Source: Auriscalpium vulgare (lineage: Eukaryota > Basidiomycota > Agaricomycetes > Russulales > Auriscalpiaceae). Taken from it: DNA of 64,000 nucleotides. The notes under the pieces were generated by a model. That model did no database searches and was not told where the DNA came from. It was given only the letters and a program-made list of their open reading frames with translations. Made by a program: the position numbers and the translations under genes. The stretch spans positions 1,426,001-1,490,000 of the forward strand of contig JAHBBC010000004.1 in assembly GCA_019915015.1 (NCBI GenBank). Reading direction: 5' to 3'. Shown here in pieces: positions 44,061 to 56,176 of this stretch. Each line of letters opens with the position of its first letter. Position 1 is the first letter of the stretch.

Positions 44061-45734
44061 TTAACTTCGGACGGACGCATGCATAGGACCTTGCTCACCG
44101 CGGCGCGTGTCCATTGTGGCGAGCTCAATTACTTCGCTGTGCTCGACCGAGGTCAGAGGGCGTTTCTTGTAAGGCGATCGGTCAGACGATAAGGCGCCAG
44201 CAGTAGTTATGTCGTTCGTGGCTGTGCGCGATCGTTCGCTGTCGACGAAAGTGCGAGCCTGCGCGTCCTGGCGCAGCGCTGCACGGTTGTTGAGGGAGAC
44301 CATGAGGGTGTTGGAGTAACTACAGGTGTGAAGTGAGCAATTCAACGAACGTGAGTGACGGCAATCGTGCAACGTACATCTTCCCAATGAAAGCACCACT
44401 AAATCGCCGCATGCAAAGTCCAAAATGAGTATATTCGAAGTGGTAAGGGAGCCTGCCGCACTTACGGCGCAAGGATATACGCTTTAGTCTGCGAAGGCGT
44501 TGTCAGATTTCTGGCTGCTGACCATCTATTAGATAGACACACCGGAAATGCGAGAAAAACAATTAGGCAGATAAGGGCCATGGTTGCTACATCACTGTCA
44601 GCGCAATGTACAGGACAAGGAAAACGGAGATCTGTACCGGACGCGACGTTTGTCTCTACACACAAACGTATGAGCCTGGATACCATGCGCTTTGAGTAGC
44701 CTTGCTTTGATCTTGTAAGCTGCAGACACCCAGTCGTCGTGTTGTCAGTCGCAGCCCAATGGTCAAATGCAACAACCATGCGTACCAGCCAAACCATAGT
44801 GACAGCGACGAGCGAATCTGCAGCAACATCCGAAATAAAGATTATCTAAAGGCACTGAGCAGAATATTTTGACGACAAGGATAGTCAACATACATATGAC
44901 AGTATCTTGCTTTCGGAGTTGTGCACATGGGAGAAACTGATGCGATGGCCCTACGATGACGTCAGCGACGGCGGTGCTTGAGAGGACAGCAGAAGCGCAC
45001 CATGACGCCTGCAGCAATCCCTGCTCCGGCCTGAGTGAGCGAGATCTGATCAAGACAAATGGTCAGCGCCGGTGAATGCGGCATGCTGGCTGCGGAGAGG
45101 ACGGACCGTGGATATTATTCCCGAAAGCCACAGGAGCGAAGGTCTGAGGACCCAGATACGGTATGAATAGAATAGTTGAACAGTGAAGGTAATCAGCGAG
45201 CCCATCATGGGCGTGTCGAACGGTGAAATGTAGGTGTCTTGAAGGCGTATCAAGTCTCCGAAGCCGGACCCGTACCAGTGGTAGATATCGGCACCTGACA
45301 TGGCTGTTTGGGCGGTCTCGAAAAAGAACACGCCATATACTGTGCTTGCATGTCAAGGCGAGTATTGAGAATGACACGCATGGACACGAACCTAAGGCCT
45401 TTAAGAGCGGCCTGTCCTTAGGAAAGGTTTCACTATAGAAGTCTAGATTTCGCCTTGGTTAGTACCCTGCCCGGACAGTTGAAGCTTCTGTACTTACAAA
45501 CTTGACTGGCAAGAACTCCGTAAAAGCAAAAATTGAAACATATCCCGAACAGCTAATGGACGACGTCGAACTGTCAGCAGCTTCATGCCGCAGAGGTACA
45601 GCTTCATCGTACCATAGGTCCGGTACTGCGTCAGATATTTGTTAATAAGATGCGCACACATACAACAAAAAAGGTGCGCACATTTCGCCAATGTTGGGCG
45701 GAATCGGAATGGCGGGTGGTGCTGAGGCGGACAT
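44061..45734 (-). CDS. DUF6534-type seven-helix membrane protein C
   Basis: The start at 45,734 is MSASAPPAIPIPPNIGE, then spliced TGPM, LFGICFNFCFYGVLASQV, FFFETAQTAMSGADIYHW and LIRLQDTYISPFDTPMMGS, then TVQLFYSYRIWVLRPSLLW. LIRLCVETNVASGT is the loop typical of the family. The tail is SNTLMVSLNNRAALRQDAQA and the end is HASVRS-stop at 44,061. It forms a tandem pair with gene D in the same orientation, and the pair is more alike to each other than to A/B. It is a seven-helix membrane protein of unknown function. Central exon borders are approximate. Confidence 0.8.
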
Positions 45735-47346
45735 ATTGCTTCGCTTCGGGATGGGTGGGGGGCAGGGTCGGCGAGTTTATCATGAAAAGTGAAAAGTGCT
45801 CGAGGGGCACGTCATCGGCCAGGAGAGGCTAACACGGGAAGATCAAGGATCCTTCAGCACTGGAGGCCCGAAAAGCTTTCACAAGATCAAGGCCCTACAT
45901 GCTTTCCGGTTCGGCGAGGAGAGGCGTCATCTAGGGGATTCGTATCCGTGATCAACCGCCCCCAGTATGTCAGCAGTCTATTACCGCTAATAGGACGCGG
46001 TGCCCCGCGGTGCCCATTCCGAGGAGAATGATGATTCAATGATTATGATACCGCTCTTGATGCACGGGTGATGTGAAAGCCTGAAGCTGCCCTTGCGCAT
46101 GGGGCGTCGGGCGAGTCGGGCGGATAGATCAACCTGATAATCGGCGAGAAACAGCATCCGTGATCTCTGCCGCCACTCCAAGTAAAACAAGGCGGAACGA
46201 CTTTTTCTGCGCAAGGTCGGAAACGAAGACTAGGGGAAAACATACTGGACCGCAGCGGCCTGGGTGCGCGGACAGGAACCGGGCTGAGTGCTTTGAGAGG
46301 TGTTGCAGAGTCATTCACGGAACGCTCGATGTCAGCCATGCTTGGGGGCACCATGAATTCGCGTCACACGCACCGATGCATGATAGAAGAAGGCACTGGG
46401 CGATGCCTATACAGTTCCTCTTGAGTCGCACGGTCCGTCCCCTCGACGGGCTGTACACTGCGCACAAGTTGGGCGCCGTTGGGCGCCGTACGCACTGCTT
46501 TCATCTGTGCTTCTACTCGCGCCTACGGCAGAATAACGCGTTTCTGCGCGCTAGCGTACGGATCGCGAGGCAAAAATCAGATGCTGCGTGACGTCCATCA
46601 GGATTCAGTACGCACCGTCCGTCAGACTCGCGTGGTGGCGACGCCCCCGGCCCATCGGACATCCAGTTCGTTCCAGAATCTCACAGTGTAGCGTGAGGGG
46701 ATATGCATTGACAACTTTCGACGACGAGCTATGCAAAATAAGGGGGCAAGTAGTGAAGTTGGCAGCTTGAAGGTTGGCGCTGGGAACAACCATAGGAGAT
46801 CCGAGTTCAAGATCAAGAGATAACGGCGGCGGCATGCTGACTAAGCTAAAGGCTGCACGGGCCGGGCCGTACCTGGGGAGAAACTTGCGAGAGATCGAAT
46901 GGAGTAGGATTTGAAGGGGAGCATACCGTCGTCGCAGCAACGACTCATTTTCAGCAGCAGGAGTGGCAATGATGGCTGGCGCAGCAGGAATGGTGGTCGT
47001 GCTCGATGACTCTGCGTGCGCCCACACCTTTACCCCGGCTCGCGTCAACACGCAGCGAATTTACGCCACGCTAGCCTTGCCACAGTTGTTGCGGACTGGC
47101 CATGATCAACCACTGTTCCCAGGCCCGCGCCCCATTTCATTTCGTCGATGTACTTAGACGCGCTGCCAGTAGTACTTAGACTACAACTTGGATATACAGT
47201 ACTTATACAAGTTGCATTTCGTACACGCGCACAAAACTCGATCCTGCCACACAGCCGCGAGCGTTCAAAATGAGCCGAGCTCGACTCCTTGATGCTGCAA
47301 GACAATGACCCTGTCGGAGGCCGCCTGGCTAATATCTGTGCCGCGT
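45735..47346. repeat. Intergenic with repeat blocks shared with 56.7-57.35 kb
   Basis: 46,612-46,760 (cagactcgcg..cgacgcccccggcccatcggacatcc..gacgagctatgcaaa) matches 57,204-57,350 in the same orientation. 46,795-46,830 (gagatccgagttcaagatcaagagataac) matches 56,688-56,722 in the opposite orientation. No intact gene was seen. Confidence 0.6.
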
Positions 47347-49059
47347 TCAACCTCTGGCGCTCAAGGGCTCAAGACCGTGATGACGTTGCTCACCGCGGCC
47401 CGAGTCCATTGTGCCTAGCTCAATTTCTTCACCGTGCTCAACCGAGCCGAGTGCACGCGTCTTGTAAGGTGTACTGGAGTCCGAACGAGCGGCGTCAGAT
47501 GGGAGTCTGACGACAGCGTGGTTGGAGGCGTGCGACTCCATGTTCATATGGGAGCGGAAAGTGATACTTCCACTTTCGACGAAGTTGTGACTCGACGCGG
47601 CCCGGCGCAGCGCTGTACGGTTGTTTAGGGAGACCATGAGCGTGTTGGAATAACTGGATAGGAGTCACATAAGAGGTAAATGAGCGATAGTGACGGCAAC
47701 GTACACCTTCCCAATACAAGCGCCACTGCCACAGCACGCAGAGTGAGAACACTGGAGCGGTGGGAGCAGGCTGCACTTACGGTGTAAAAAGATAGGGTTT
47801 GGTCTTCGGAAGCGCTGTCAAATTGCTCGTCGCCACTCATCACAGATGAACGCACCGGAAAGGCGAAATACAACGTGAGGAAGAGAATGGCCAAGGTTGC
47901 TACTCCACTGTCAGCACCGCACAGACTCAAGTCAAACAGACATCAGTACTGGTCACAACGTTTGTCTCGACACATAAACGGATGAGCTTGGATATCATGC
48001 GGGTTGAGTAGCGTTGCTGCGATGTTGTAAGCTGCCAAGACCCACGCCGTCGTGTGGTCAGTTTCAGCTCGTAAGTCGGACAATCATACGCACCAGCCAA
48101 ACCATGGTGACAGCGACCAGCAAGTCTGCAACAGCGTCGCCAATCCACATGATCTACAGGTGCTGCTAGTGAGTAGCGTCTTTTGCGTGACAATCCTCGT
48201 AAGCATACGTATGTCGTAATCCTGGCATTGGTGTTGTGCACGTCGGAAAAGTGTATGCGATGGCCCTACAAGAGAGTCAGCGGGGGCCGTAAAGTGTACC
48301 ACAGGAGCGAACCATGAAGCCTGCATAAATCCCTGCTCCGACCTGGGCTAGCGATATCTAAGACAACGGGTCAGCGCCGGTAAATGGCAGCCCGCTGGCT
48401 GCGGAGATAACGGACCGTGGATATTATTCCGGAGAGCCACAAGAGCGAAGGTTTGAGAACCCAGATACGGTATGCATAAAATAGTTGAACAGTGAAGGTG
48501 ACCATCGACCCCATCATCGGCGTGTCGAACGGTGAGAGGTAGGTGTCTTGAAGGCGTGCCATGTTTCCGAAGCCGGATGCGTACCAGTAGAAGAGATCAG
48601 CGCCTGACATGGTTACTTGGATGGTCTCGAAGATGAACAAGCCATATACTGAGCATGCGTCTAATCACTTAAAATTGAAAATGACAAGCGTGGACACGAA
48701 CCTAACGCCTTGAATGCCTTCCTGTCTTTAGGAAAGTTGTCGCTATAGAAATCTAGATGTCGCCATGGGTAGTTAGCCTGCCCGAGTAAATGAAGTTTCT
48801 GCGCTTACAAACTTGAGTGGCAAGAACCCCGTAAAGGCAAAAATTGAAACATATCCCGAGGAGCTGATGAAGATGCCTAACTGTCAGCGGCGTAGTCATG
48901 CCAGATAGTGACAGTGTCGTCTTGCCATAGGTCCGGCGCTGAGACGGACACAATGTTAGGTATCTGTCGACGTGACGGACGGCCACACCGGTAAAAAAGC
49001 ACGCACATTTCGGCGATATTGGGAGGAATCGGAATCGCGGGCGGCGCGGGAGTGGACAT
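47347..49059 (-). CDS. DUF6534-type seven-helix membrane protein D
   Basis: The start at 49,059 is MSTPAPPAIPIPPNIAE. Exons follow with LGICFNFCLYGVLATQV, FIFETIQVTMSGADLFYWYA, MARLQDTYLSPFDTPMMGS, TVQLFYAYRIWVLKPSLLW and LIRLCVETNVVTST. The tail is SNTLMVSLNNRTALRRAASS and the end is GLEPLSARG-stop at 47,347. It is the tandem paralogue of gene C, 1.6 kb upstream of it, with homology continuing into the 3' flank. The acidic, Ser-rich cytosolic tail differs most between the paralogues. The function is unknown. Confidence 0.8.
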
Positions 49060-50639
49060 ATTGCTCTCGGGATGTGGGACAAGGCTGGAAGATGAAGAGG
49101 GGGCGAAGGACAATAGCACAATGAGTATCATAAAAAGCAGAATGCGAGTAACACTTGACTGAATCGGCACACTACTGCCCCGGAGCTTGCATCTGACGCG
49201 CTGGTACGTACGGATGCAAAAATAATCTGTGAAAACGCTGACGTACGAGCCTTCCATCAGCGCCTCACAACTAGCATCAAGGAGTAGCACGCGGGAAGCG
49301 ACGGGGACGATTGTGGATGTAAGCCCACAATTGGAACGAGGTCAAAATGGTGCTGCGTATTGATAGAAGCTTCCAGCGCCGTGCCAGCATCACCTGCGCA
49401 GCGTAGTGGCCAGCGTCGTAGTCGGAGTCTTCAGCCGAGACTAGCTAGTTCCAGTACGAAGGCTGACAGAAGCTGGAGTTCCAGTCAAAGCGGCATATTG
49501 AATGTCAGCTGGCAAATGCCGAACGGCCTCGTTCTCGGACGCCCGTCGCCGAGGCGGCTTGAGTACAAGGACTCCATCGCCTAGTACTTGGAACGCTCAG
49601 ATAGCAACAATACCCGTTGAGGTGGACCTCGGTGGCGGTGGGCTCTTCGCCTGCCCGTCGGAGAGTAACGGTTTTTCGCCGAGTTCCCCGCCGATGTATC
49701 CCGACGCTAGCGCGGACAGTCATCCATCAGTAGAAGTAGAACCAGTAGCTGCTGAGCGCTGATTCACCAAGGTATGAGATCACCGCTCACTGCTTGAACT
49801 GTCCAGTACGCCGTTCCATAATTCACATTCTATGTCAGCATATATGTCAGTGTGCCATATAGTGCGTCGATGTGTGCCGAGCGTCATCCCCTCGAGCTGA
49901 CGCGGTGACTGCGTCGCACGTTGTTCTCCGTACCGCACCGCCCTCAGGAAGCTAGCTTATCGCGAGGTCCCCTGCCACCGTGGCCGACGAGCCGTTGGCC
50001 AACCACCGGGTAAGCAAGTACCTGACAAAAGATCGTCGTCAGCACAGCGAGAAACGCGCCATAGTATTTGATTGTACCCACCGTTGGCAGTGTTTGTGGC
50101 ATGTAGACTTCATAAAGGAACACAACTGGTGAACACATGATAGTCGTGAGTCGATCGCGTATGCCGATCCTTGCAGCACACCTAAAATATTAACAACAAC
50201 GCCAGATCGTCCAGAGGATGGAGCCCCTAGTCCTGGGTCCAGATTCTGTTATAAAATTCGACAATCTATCCTGCCAGTCACCTTAAAACCCGGTGAACCT
50301 TTAGTCACGAATCTGCCGCCGAGGAGTGAGTTCAGAAAGCCATGCGTGACTCTTCTGAGGAAGTCGTGCTCACCTTGCACCGCCGATGGAATCACAGCAC
50401 TGTCAGACACCATTGCCGCCGCTGGCATGTGCTGTCACCCCATTTCCAGGAGAGTGGAACCTCATTTTGATCCGACGGTGGTGCGGCCGACGTTATGGCT
50501 AGCCGACTCGTGGAAAGCGCCTGAGCGACGCGAGTGGGTGCAAGGATCAATCTCCTACATCACAATGCGGGCGGCCGAGGTCCAGCAGACTCCGTACCAC
50601 ACGGCAGCAGATTTTGAAGGTGCGACGGTGAAAGAGCCC
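49060..50639. other. Intergenic; no gene recognised
   Basis: The region holds the upstream sequence of DUF6534 gene D and then unannotated DNA up to repeat R1 copy d. No frame shows a family feature. Confidence 0.4.
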
Positions 50640-51695
50640 AGTGACTGCCCTGGGAAAGTATATTGGGTCCGTATTTGCCTTCGGCGCCTTGTACAAAATG
50701 CGCCCACTGTCGCGGAATCTCGAACGATTGTTCAGAACAATGGTTCGGTGGGCAGGTTCGATCGTTAAATTGGGCGCATAAAAATCGGGTGGGCCCATGC
50801 AAATCAACCTCCGTGCACCTCGAGGAGTCCGAGCTAGGGGTCAAGGTACATGAACTCCGCCATCGATGAAGATTCGTTCGATGATCGACAACGAAAACCG
50901 CGCCAGCGTGACTGTCCAGCAAGTCGGAACAAGGGCGATAACTCCGGTAGACATAGAGTTGCGATGAGGCGATATTGCTAGGCCGGCGGACAGGATGAAA
51001 CCACTGCTAACTCGGAGAGCGACCGCGAACTGCTCGTGGTGACGATCAGATGGATCACGTTGCAGAAAGCGGTAGACGTACATACCTCCAAAGTCCATGC
51101 CACTGCCGAATCTTCGCCGCCCACTCTGTCCGTCGCCGCCGCCCATGTTGCAAGGTCTCTCGATCGTCTGACCGGCAGCGACTCCCGCTCGTGCGCCCAG
51201 CTCTCAATCATGGCCATCTCCGACAGCTTGCAGCGGCCAGTGGTCGGCTTCCTGGTGCCCTGCGCTTTGCCTTCGAGCCCGAAGGCTTGTTCCACAGCCC
51301 CTTCGAGCCGGCGGGCATGCTCTTCTGCTCTCGAGTAAGCGCAGCGACGGGCTCCAGTTTGCTGGGAAGGCCTTCATACGACGTAACATGGATGCGGTAT
51401 AAGCATGACAATTGACGACGAGCGGACGACCGCACGCACCATGCCTTCTAGATTGACAAGAGCCGAAATTCGCAGCTCGGTTGACCTTCACGTCACAAGC
51501 GCCGGGTTCCAAACTAGCGTGTGAGGTAGAGGAGATTGGTACTGAGGCCTAGTACTGAGGTCGTGAGGGTGGGTGCTAGAACGCGCGAGCTTGCAATGAA
51601 CGGCAGGAGCGTGATGTCAATGAGGTGTTGGTCGTCTGAGCAAGAACAAGCACATTCTACATAGCGACAGAAGAGTCGCAGGGAACAAACCGGAA
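50640..51695 (-). repeat. Dispersed repeat R1, copy d (inverted copy of 18.28-19.34 kb)
   Basis: The minus strand reads the same blocks as copy c, in order: ggccgaaggcaaatacggacc-type block, gaggtgcacggaggttgattt, the core KRLEGAVEQALG/EGKAQGTRKPTTGR, gtgaaggtcaaccgagc and cgctagtttggaacccggcg, out to ccctgcgactcttctgtcgc. It borders segment Y and then the right arm of the laccase duplication. Confidence 0.85.
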
Positions 51696-51970
51696 ATGTG
51701 TGGGCATGAGGCCCATGTAAGTAGTGATCATGGGCGGGTAAGGAAGAAACCTTCAGTGCGGTCGCGCGTCAAGGGCACTTCGTTCCGACTATCACCACCA
51801 TGTACATGCAATTCTATCAGCTTTGCGCTCTTACATCTCCTCAACATCTTGGTCACCATTTTCTTGTCTTTCGCAGCATCTTTGTCCTGCAGCCTCGACT
51901 ATGCCCCCGGAAGTTTATCAATAAACGTCATGCATCGCAAGCCTTCGATACTCGCACCAGTCGCCTAGCT
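51580..51970 (+). repeat. Segment Y, second copy (not inverted relative to 12.03-12.50 kb)
   Basis: The landmarks are the same as at 12.0-12.5 kb and on the same strand (gagcttgcaatgaacggcagg, gtgtgggcatgagg, gctcttacat). Its left part overlaps the outer end of R1 copy d. Confidence 0.6.
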
Positions 51971-52084
51971 CTCTCGCGCGCTACTGGTTTGGCGACCCCC
52001 GCCAATTTATCGACAGGCTCCATTCGCTGCTTAGCAAGTGTACTTAGGAGGATGACACGCCAGGGTGACTCGGTTATGTGGATG

Positions 52085-55000
52085 GAGCGCGACGCGAGGT
52101 CGGGTTTCGCATTTCATTGAGACGAAGGTGCGCCTTCTTCCTGCCATCTCTTGCACGCGTCGCTGACCCTGCATCCTCAGGACATCGTCTCCGGTACAAG
52201 ACTATAAGTAAAGGACTCTGCTCGCGCGCAGCCCGACTCCTTACATCCGGTTGAGCATACAAACCGGTTCACCACGCCCGTACTATACTACATAGCCCTG
52301 ACCGGGACCACCGCTGCATCCTCCCTCCCCGTCTGCTCGCCACTTATTTTATCCCCGGCCAGACCACTTCCAATTGGACCTCATACGCTTTTGCGGACCC
52401 TCGTCCCAGGTTACCCGCGTGCCCGGCAGCGCCGAAACGCGTCCAGTCCACCTCCGTCGACCTCAAGGGGGTGCCGGGTCTTCGGTTCCCGCGCACGTCT
52501 CAATGCGCCAGCTGCTCGCCTTAGTCCGCGATTCGAGGGCCCCGTCGGCGAACGCGAGGACTCCTCTCGGGCGCTTGGCCTGCAGAGCCGTGGCGGCTGT
52601 TGTCCCCCTCGCCAACTCTTCTGATGCCGTCACTCTCACCCCAGGGAGAGGCTCTGGAGCGCTCCGCCGTTCTGGTACTGGGCGTGGCGCTCAATCACTT
52701 CCATTTACATCACATCGGTTTAGTCGGATGCATCCATCTGTTTCACAGCTGTATAATGAAAGCGCCTTCGCCTCACTCTTCTCTGCTCAGGCTGGCCGTG
52801 GAAATTCGAGAAGCCAAATCTCCTGGAAGCCGCCGTGAAGTATGTCAATCAAGGGCTCATCGTACCTACGGCCGAAGCATTCAGCACATTCAGGATTCGG
52901 CATCTGCACATTTATGACATTCTCCTACGCGCTTGTTGCTAACGGATGTCATGGGCGTGTTGTGTCCGCGGTCTCAGCGTAGATGGAAGCAAATGCCGTT
53001 GTCTGTTTAGTGCCTCACGATGATAACCGCGCATTCATCTCCCAGTGCGTTTCCAATGTTGCGGCGCGCTAATCACAGCTGAGAGCGACTTCCATCATGG
53101 CCAGAACGTATGGCCAGAACGTATAAGACCAACCTCCAGGACACTCCCATCAACATTTCTTCGGTCTTTTTCTTTGCAGTCTCTGACGAAGATGTCGTCA
53201 AATTCACTCGTCGTAATTTTGACTTCTCTGTGCGTAGGAGCCCTCGCTGCCATCGGTCCCGTCGCAGACCTGCCCATCGTCAACAAGGTCATTGCTCCAG
53301 ATGGATTCTCCCGCAGGTCAGCTACCTTATGCGCACCCTATAAAGACATTTCTGATTGGAATACTGTACAGCGCTGTCCTCGCCGGTGGGACATTTCCGG
53401 GACCTGTGATCACGGCCCGCAAGGTATGCTACTGGACTTCATTCGTGCGCACTTTTGACTGATGGTCTTGCGGTGCCCAGGGAGACCGATTAAAAATCAA
53501 CGTCAAGGACGAGTTGACCGACAGCTCTATGGACTTGCCTACGAGTATTGTGCGTATCGCGCCTCTTCGCTCTTGCACATTGATCGTCTCACGCATTTGC
53601 GATCAGCATTGGCACGGACTCTTCCAGAAGACAACGAACTACGCAGACGGTGCAGCTTTCGTCAACCAGTGCCCCATAATTCCCAAACACTCCTTCTTAT
53701 ACGACTTCGATACCCGCAACCAAGCCGTGCGTCTTCATCTCTGTCCTCGTATTCGCTGGTCTAACTGTGCATCAGGGCACGTTCTGGTACCACAGGCGAG
53801 TAGCAACCCACTTAATGCCCTGTGTGAGATATTCTGACTTGACTTCTGACAGTCATTTCGCCACCCAGTACTGCGACGGGCTACGAGGCCCCATTGTGAT
53901 CTACGATGACAAAGACCCTCAAAAATACCTATACGATGTTGACGATGGTAATAATCTCACTCAACAAACTCATCATCGACTCACCTGTCGACTCTCCAGA
54001 GAGCACAGTCATCACGCTTGCCGACTGGTGAGTTGCTTCTATCCTGGTACCAACAATTCGCCCAGATTGGTTCTCTCCAGGTATCATTACAACTCGCACG
54101 ATCCAGAGGCTCAAGGAAACCCGTGCGTACAGTCACCATCTGACTCAAACGCAGACGTCTTATTTTCGGTGGTAGTACTTGGGCGAGCGGACTTATCAAC
54201 GGAAAGGGCCGCTTCCCCGGTGGGCCAAAAAATGTCTCACTATCTATAGTGAATGTCGCGCATGGCAAGCGGTGAGTGATTCATTTCTTCATTCTCGGCA
54301 CATTAGTGGTCTGATCCGCCGCCAGCTACCGTTTCCGCCTTGTTCAGATTTCTTGCGACCCGTCATTCATTTTCTCCATCCAACAGCACCTCTTGACGAT
54401 AATCGAGGTGGACGGTAACAACGTGCATCCGCTAGTCGTGGACAATCTACAGATCTTCCCTGGCAAGTCGACCATTCGTTTGTCGCCTTGCTTCCGCTCG
54501 CTGACGCTCGAGTTGATAGGCCAACGTTACTCTGTGGTGGTAAGCTTTTGCTGTCTGCTCTAACTTAGGGAGACTGACCATGTACGAATCGCCTACAGTT
54601 GCATGCCAACCAACCAGTCGCAAACTACTGTACGCCCTGCAGCTTTCATGCAGCTGACCAGTGGCTGAGAGATCACAGGGATCCACTCGCAACCCATTGA
54701 CCCCTCTAACATCACGAGCGTCGTTTCCAGCCTGTCGGGCGGCCAAAATTCTGCTATTCTTCGGTACGCCGGTGCGCCGCCCTGTGAACCGAAAACGACG
54801 TCGAGTGCCTTCCGCCTGCCCCTCGTTGAGACGAACCTCCACGTAAGCCATCACCTTGTATGCTGCATCGCCGCTGACAACTCTACACAGCCTCTCAATA
54901 ATGCACGCGCGGTATGTGACTAAGTCCTATTCCTCGTATTATCGTTTGATTCTCTTTCTTTTGTTGTTTAGCCTGGGAAGCCCGTACCCGGCGGCGCTGA

Positions 55001-55815
55001 CATCAACATCCTACTCAACATCACCTTCGTACGTCCCGCCGTCTTATCTACCGCGGAGGCGCTTCTTACATCAATACACAGGACTCCACGATAACTCATT
55101 TCGTCATCAACAACGCCACCTATGCGCCTCCCAGCGTCCCAACCCTCCTCCAGATCCTCAGCGGGGCTTCTGCGGCGCAAGATCTCTTGCCGAAGGGCAG
55201 TTACTACGGTCTCGCCCCAAACAAATCCGTGGAACTTTCTATTCCCGGTGGCGCTTCGGGTGGCCCAGTGAGTTACATCAACCATTGGACTGCAAAACAT
55301 GTATTCACCTATGTACAGCATCCGGTTCATCTGCACGGAGTACGCACCGGATCCCATGCCCATGCGTCCAGCTACTGATCCTGCGACCCTTAGCACGCAT
55401 TCTCCGTCGTACGCAGCGCCGGCAATGCGACGTACAATTTCGACAATCCAGTAGTTCGCGACGTCGTCAGCATCGGGGATACAACCGACGATGTGACCAT
55501 TCGCTTTGTCACTGATAATCCCGGTCCGTGGTTCTTCCACTGCCACATCGATTGGCATCTTTCAATGTAATTATTTCTGCGCATACCTGGGTACCGAACT
55601 GAGACACACGTGCAGTGGGTTCGCTGCGGTGTTCGTGGAGGATGCTCCCGATATCCCTTCAAGGGATCCTATCCCCAGTATGTGCTTCTGTCGCTCGTGT
55701 GTTGCCTGCTGTTGATTTATTTGCTCCTACAGAGGCCTGGCAGGATCTCTGCCCGCTCTACAACAAGTTCCTCAACAACACTTCTTGAGCACTGTTGGAC
55801 GTGCAAGTCTTGAAT
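52085..55815 (+). repeat. Right arm of the long inverted duplication (laccase 2 plus upstream DNA)
   Basis: This is the inverted counterpart of 7,840-11,985. Upstream non-coding blocks keep order and orientation relative to the laccase gene. The local tandem units seen in the left arm (10.65-10.90 and 11.02-11.15 kb) are single here. Similarity fades within a few tens of bases after the stop codon. Confidence 0.8.
53192..55788 (+). CDS. Laccase 2 (secreted multicopper oxidase)
   Basis: This is an extracellular phenol-oxidising multicopper oxidase, the paralogue of laccase 1. [20 protein letters not shown] is the signal peptide, then [19 protein letters not shown]. The copper signatures are [20 protein letters not shown] (L1), [17 protein letters not shown] (L2), [19 protein letters not shown] (L3) and [15 protein letters not shown] (L4), with Phe ten residues after the L4 Cys. 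Intermediate exons give [73 protein letters not shown] and [20 protein letters not shown]. The end is [16 protein letters not shown] at 55,786-55,788. Two introns need GC donors (53,796 and 54,463); the first is GT in laccase 1. All frames join, so the gene appears functional. Confidence 0.93.
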
Positions 55816-56176
55816 GCCCTCTCTGTCATCCGAGTCGTATTGACTCTCTTTCAATATTACGCATACGTTATGCATTGGTCCAATACGGACATCAAAAATT
55901 ACTTTGACAAGTATTAATGATTTACGTTGCGTGCCCTGGGACCCAGAGAAAGCGCGTCGCGCCGCCACTGGCCAAGTCACGAAGCTGGCCGCCTGCCATC
56001 GCACCTGTGCGGAACGACCCGCGCAAGATCGGCAACGGAGAATGTATTTCGGCTGTTCAGGCCTCAGCCCTCAGTGACCAGTAGGCTGCCTGGTGTTATC
56101 CGTACAACCAAGTGAAATTCGTTGCCCACCATATCTCACTCTTCCTCGTCGGGGTCCGTATCTGCCACAGCCCAAC
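55816..56176. other. Convergent 3' intergenic space; nothing seen
   Basis: The region lies between laccase 2 and the small membrane protein on the opposite strand. No gene or repeat was recognised. Confidence 0.4.

Noticed and set aside
52374..52917. Plus-strand frames in the laccase 2 upstream block
   Set aside because: Similar peptides appear in the left arm only because the DNA is duplicated; frames shift between arms, so no protein-level conservation is seen.
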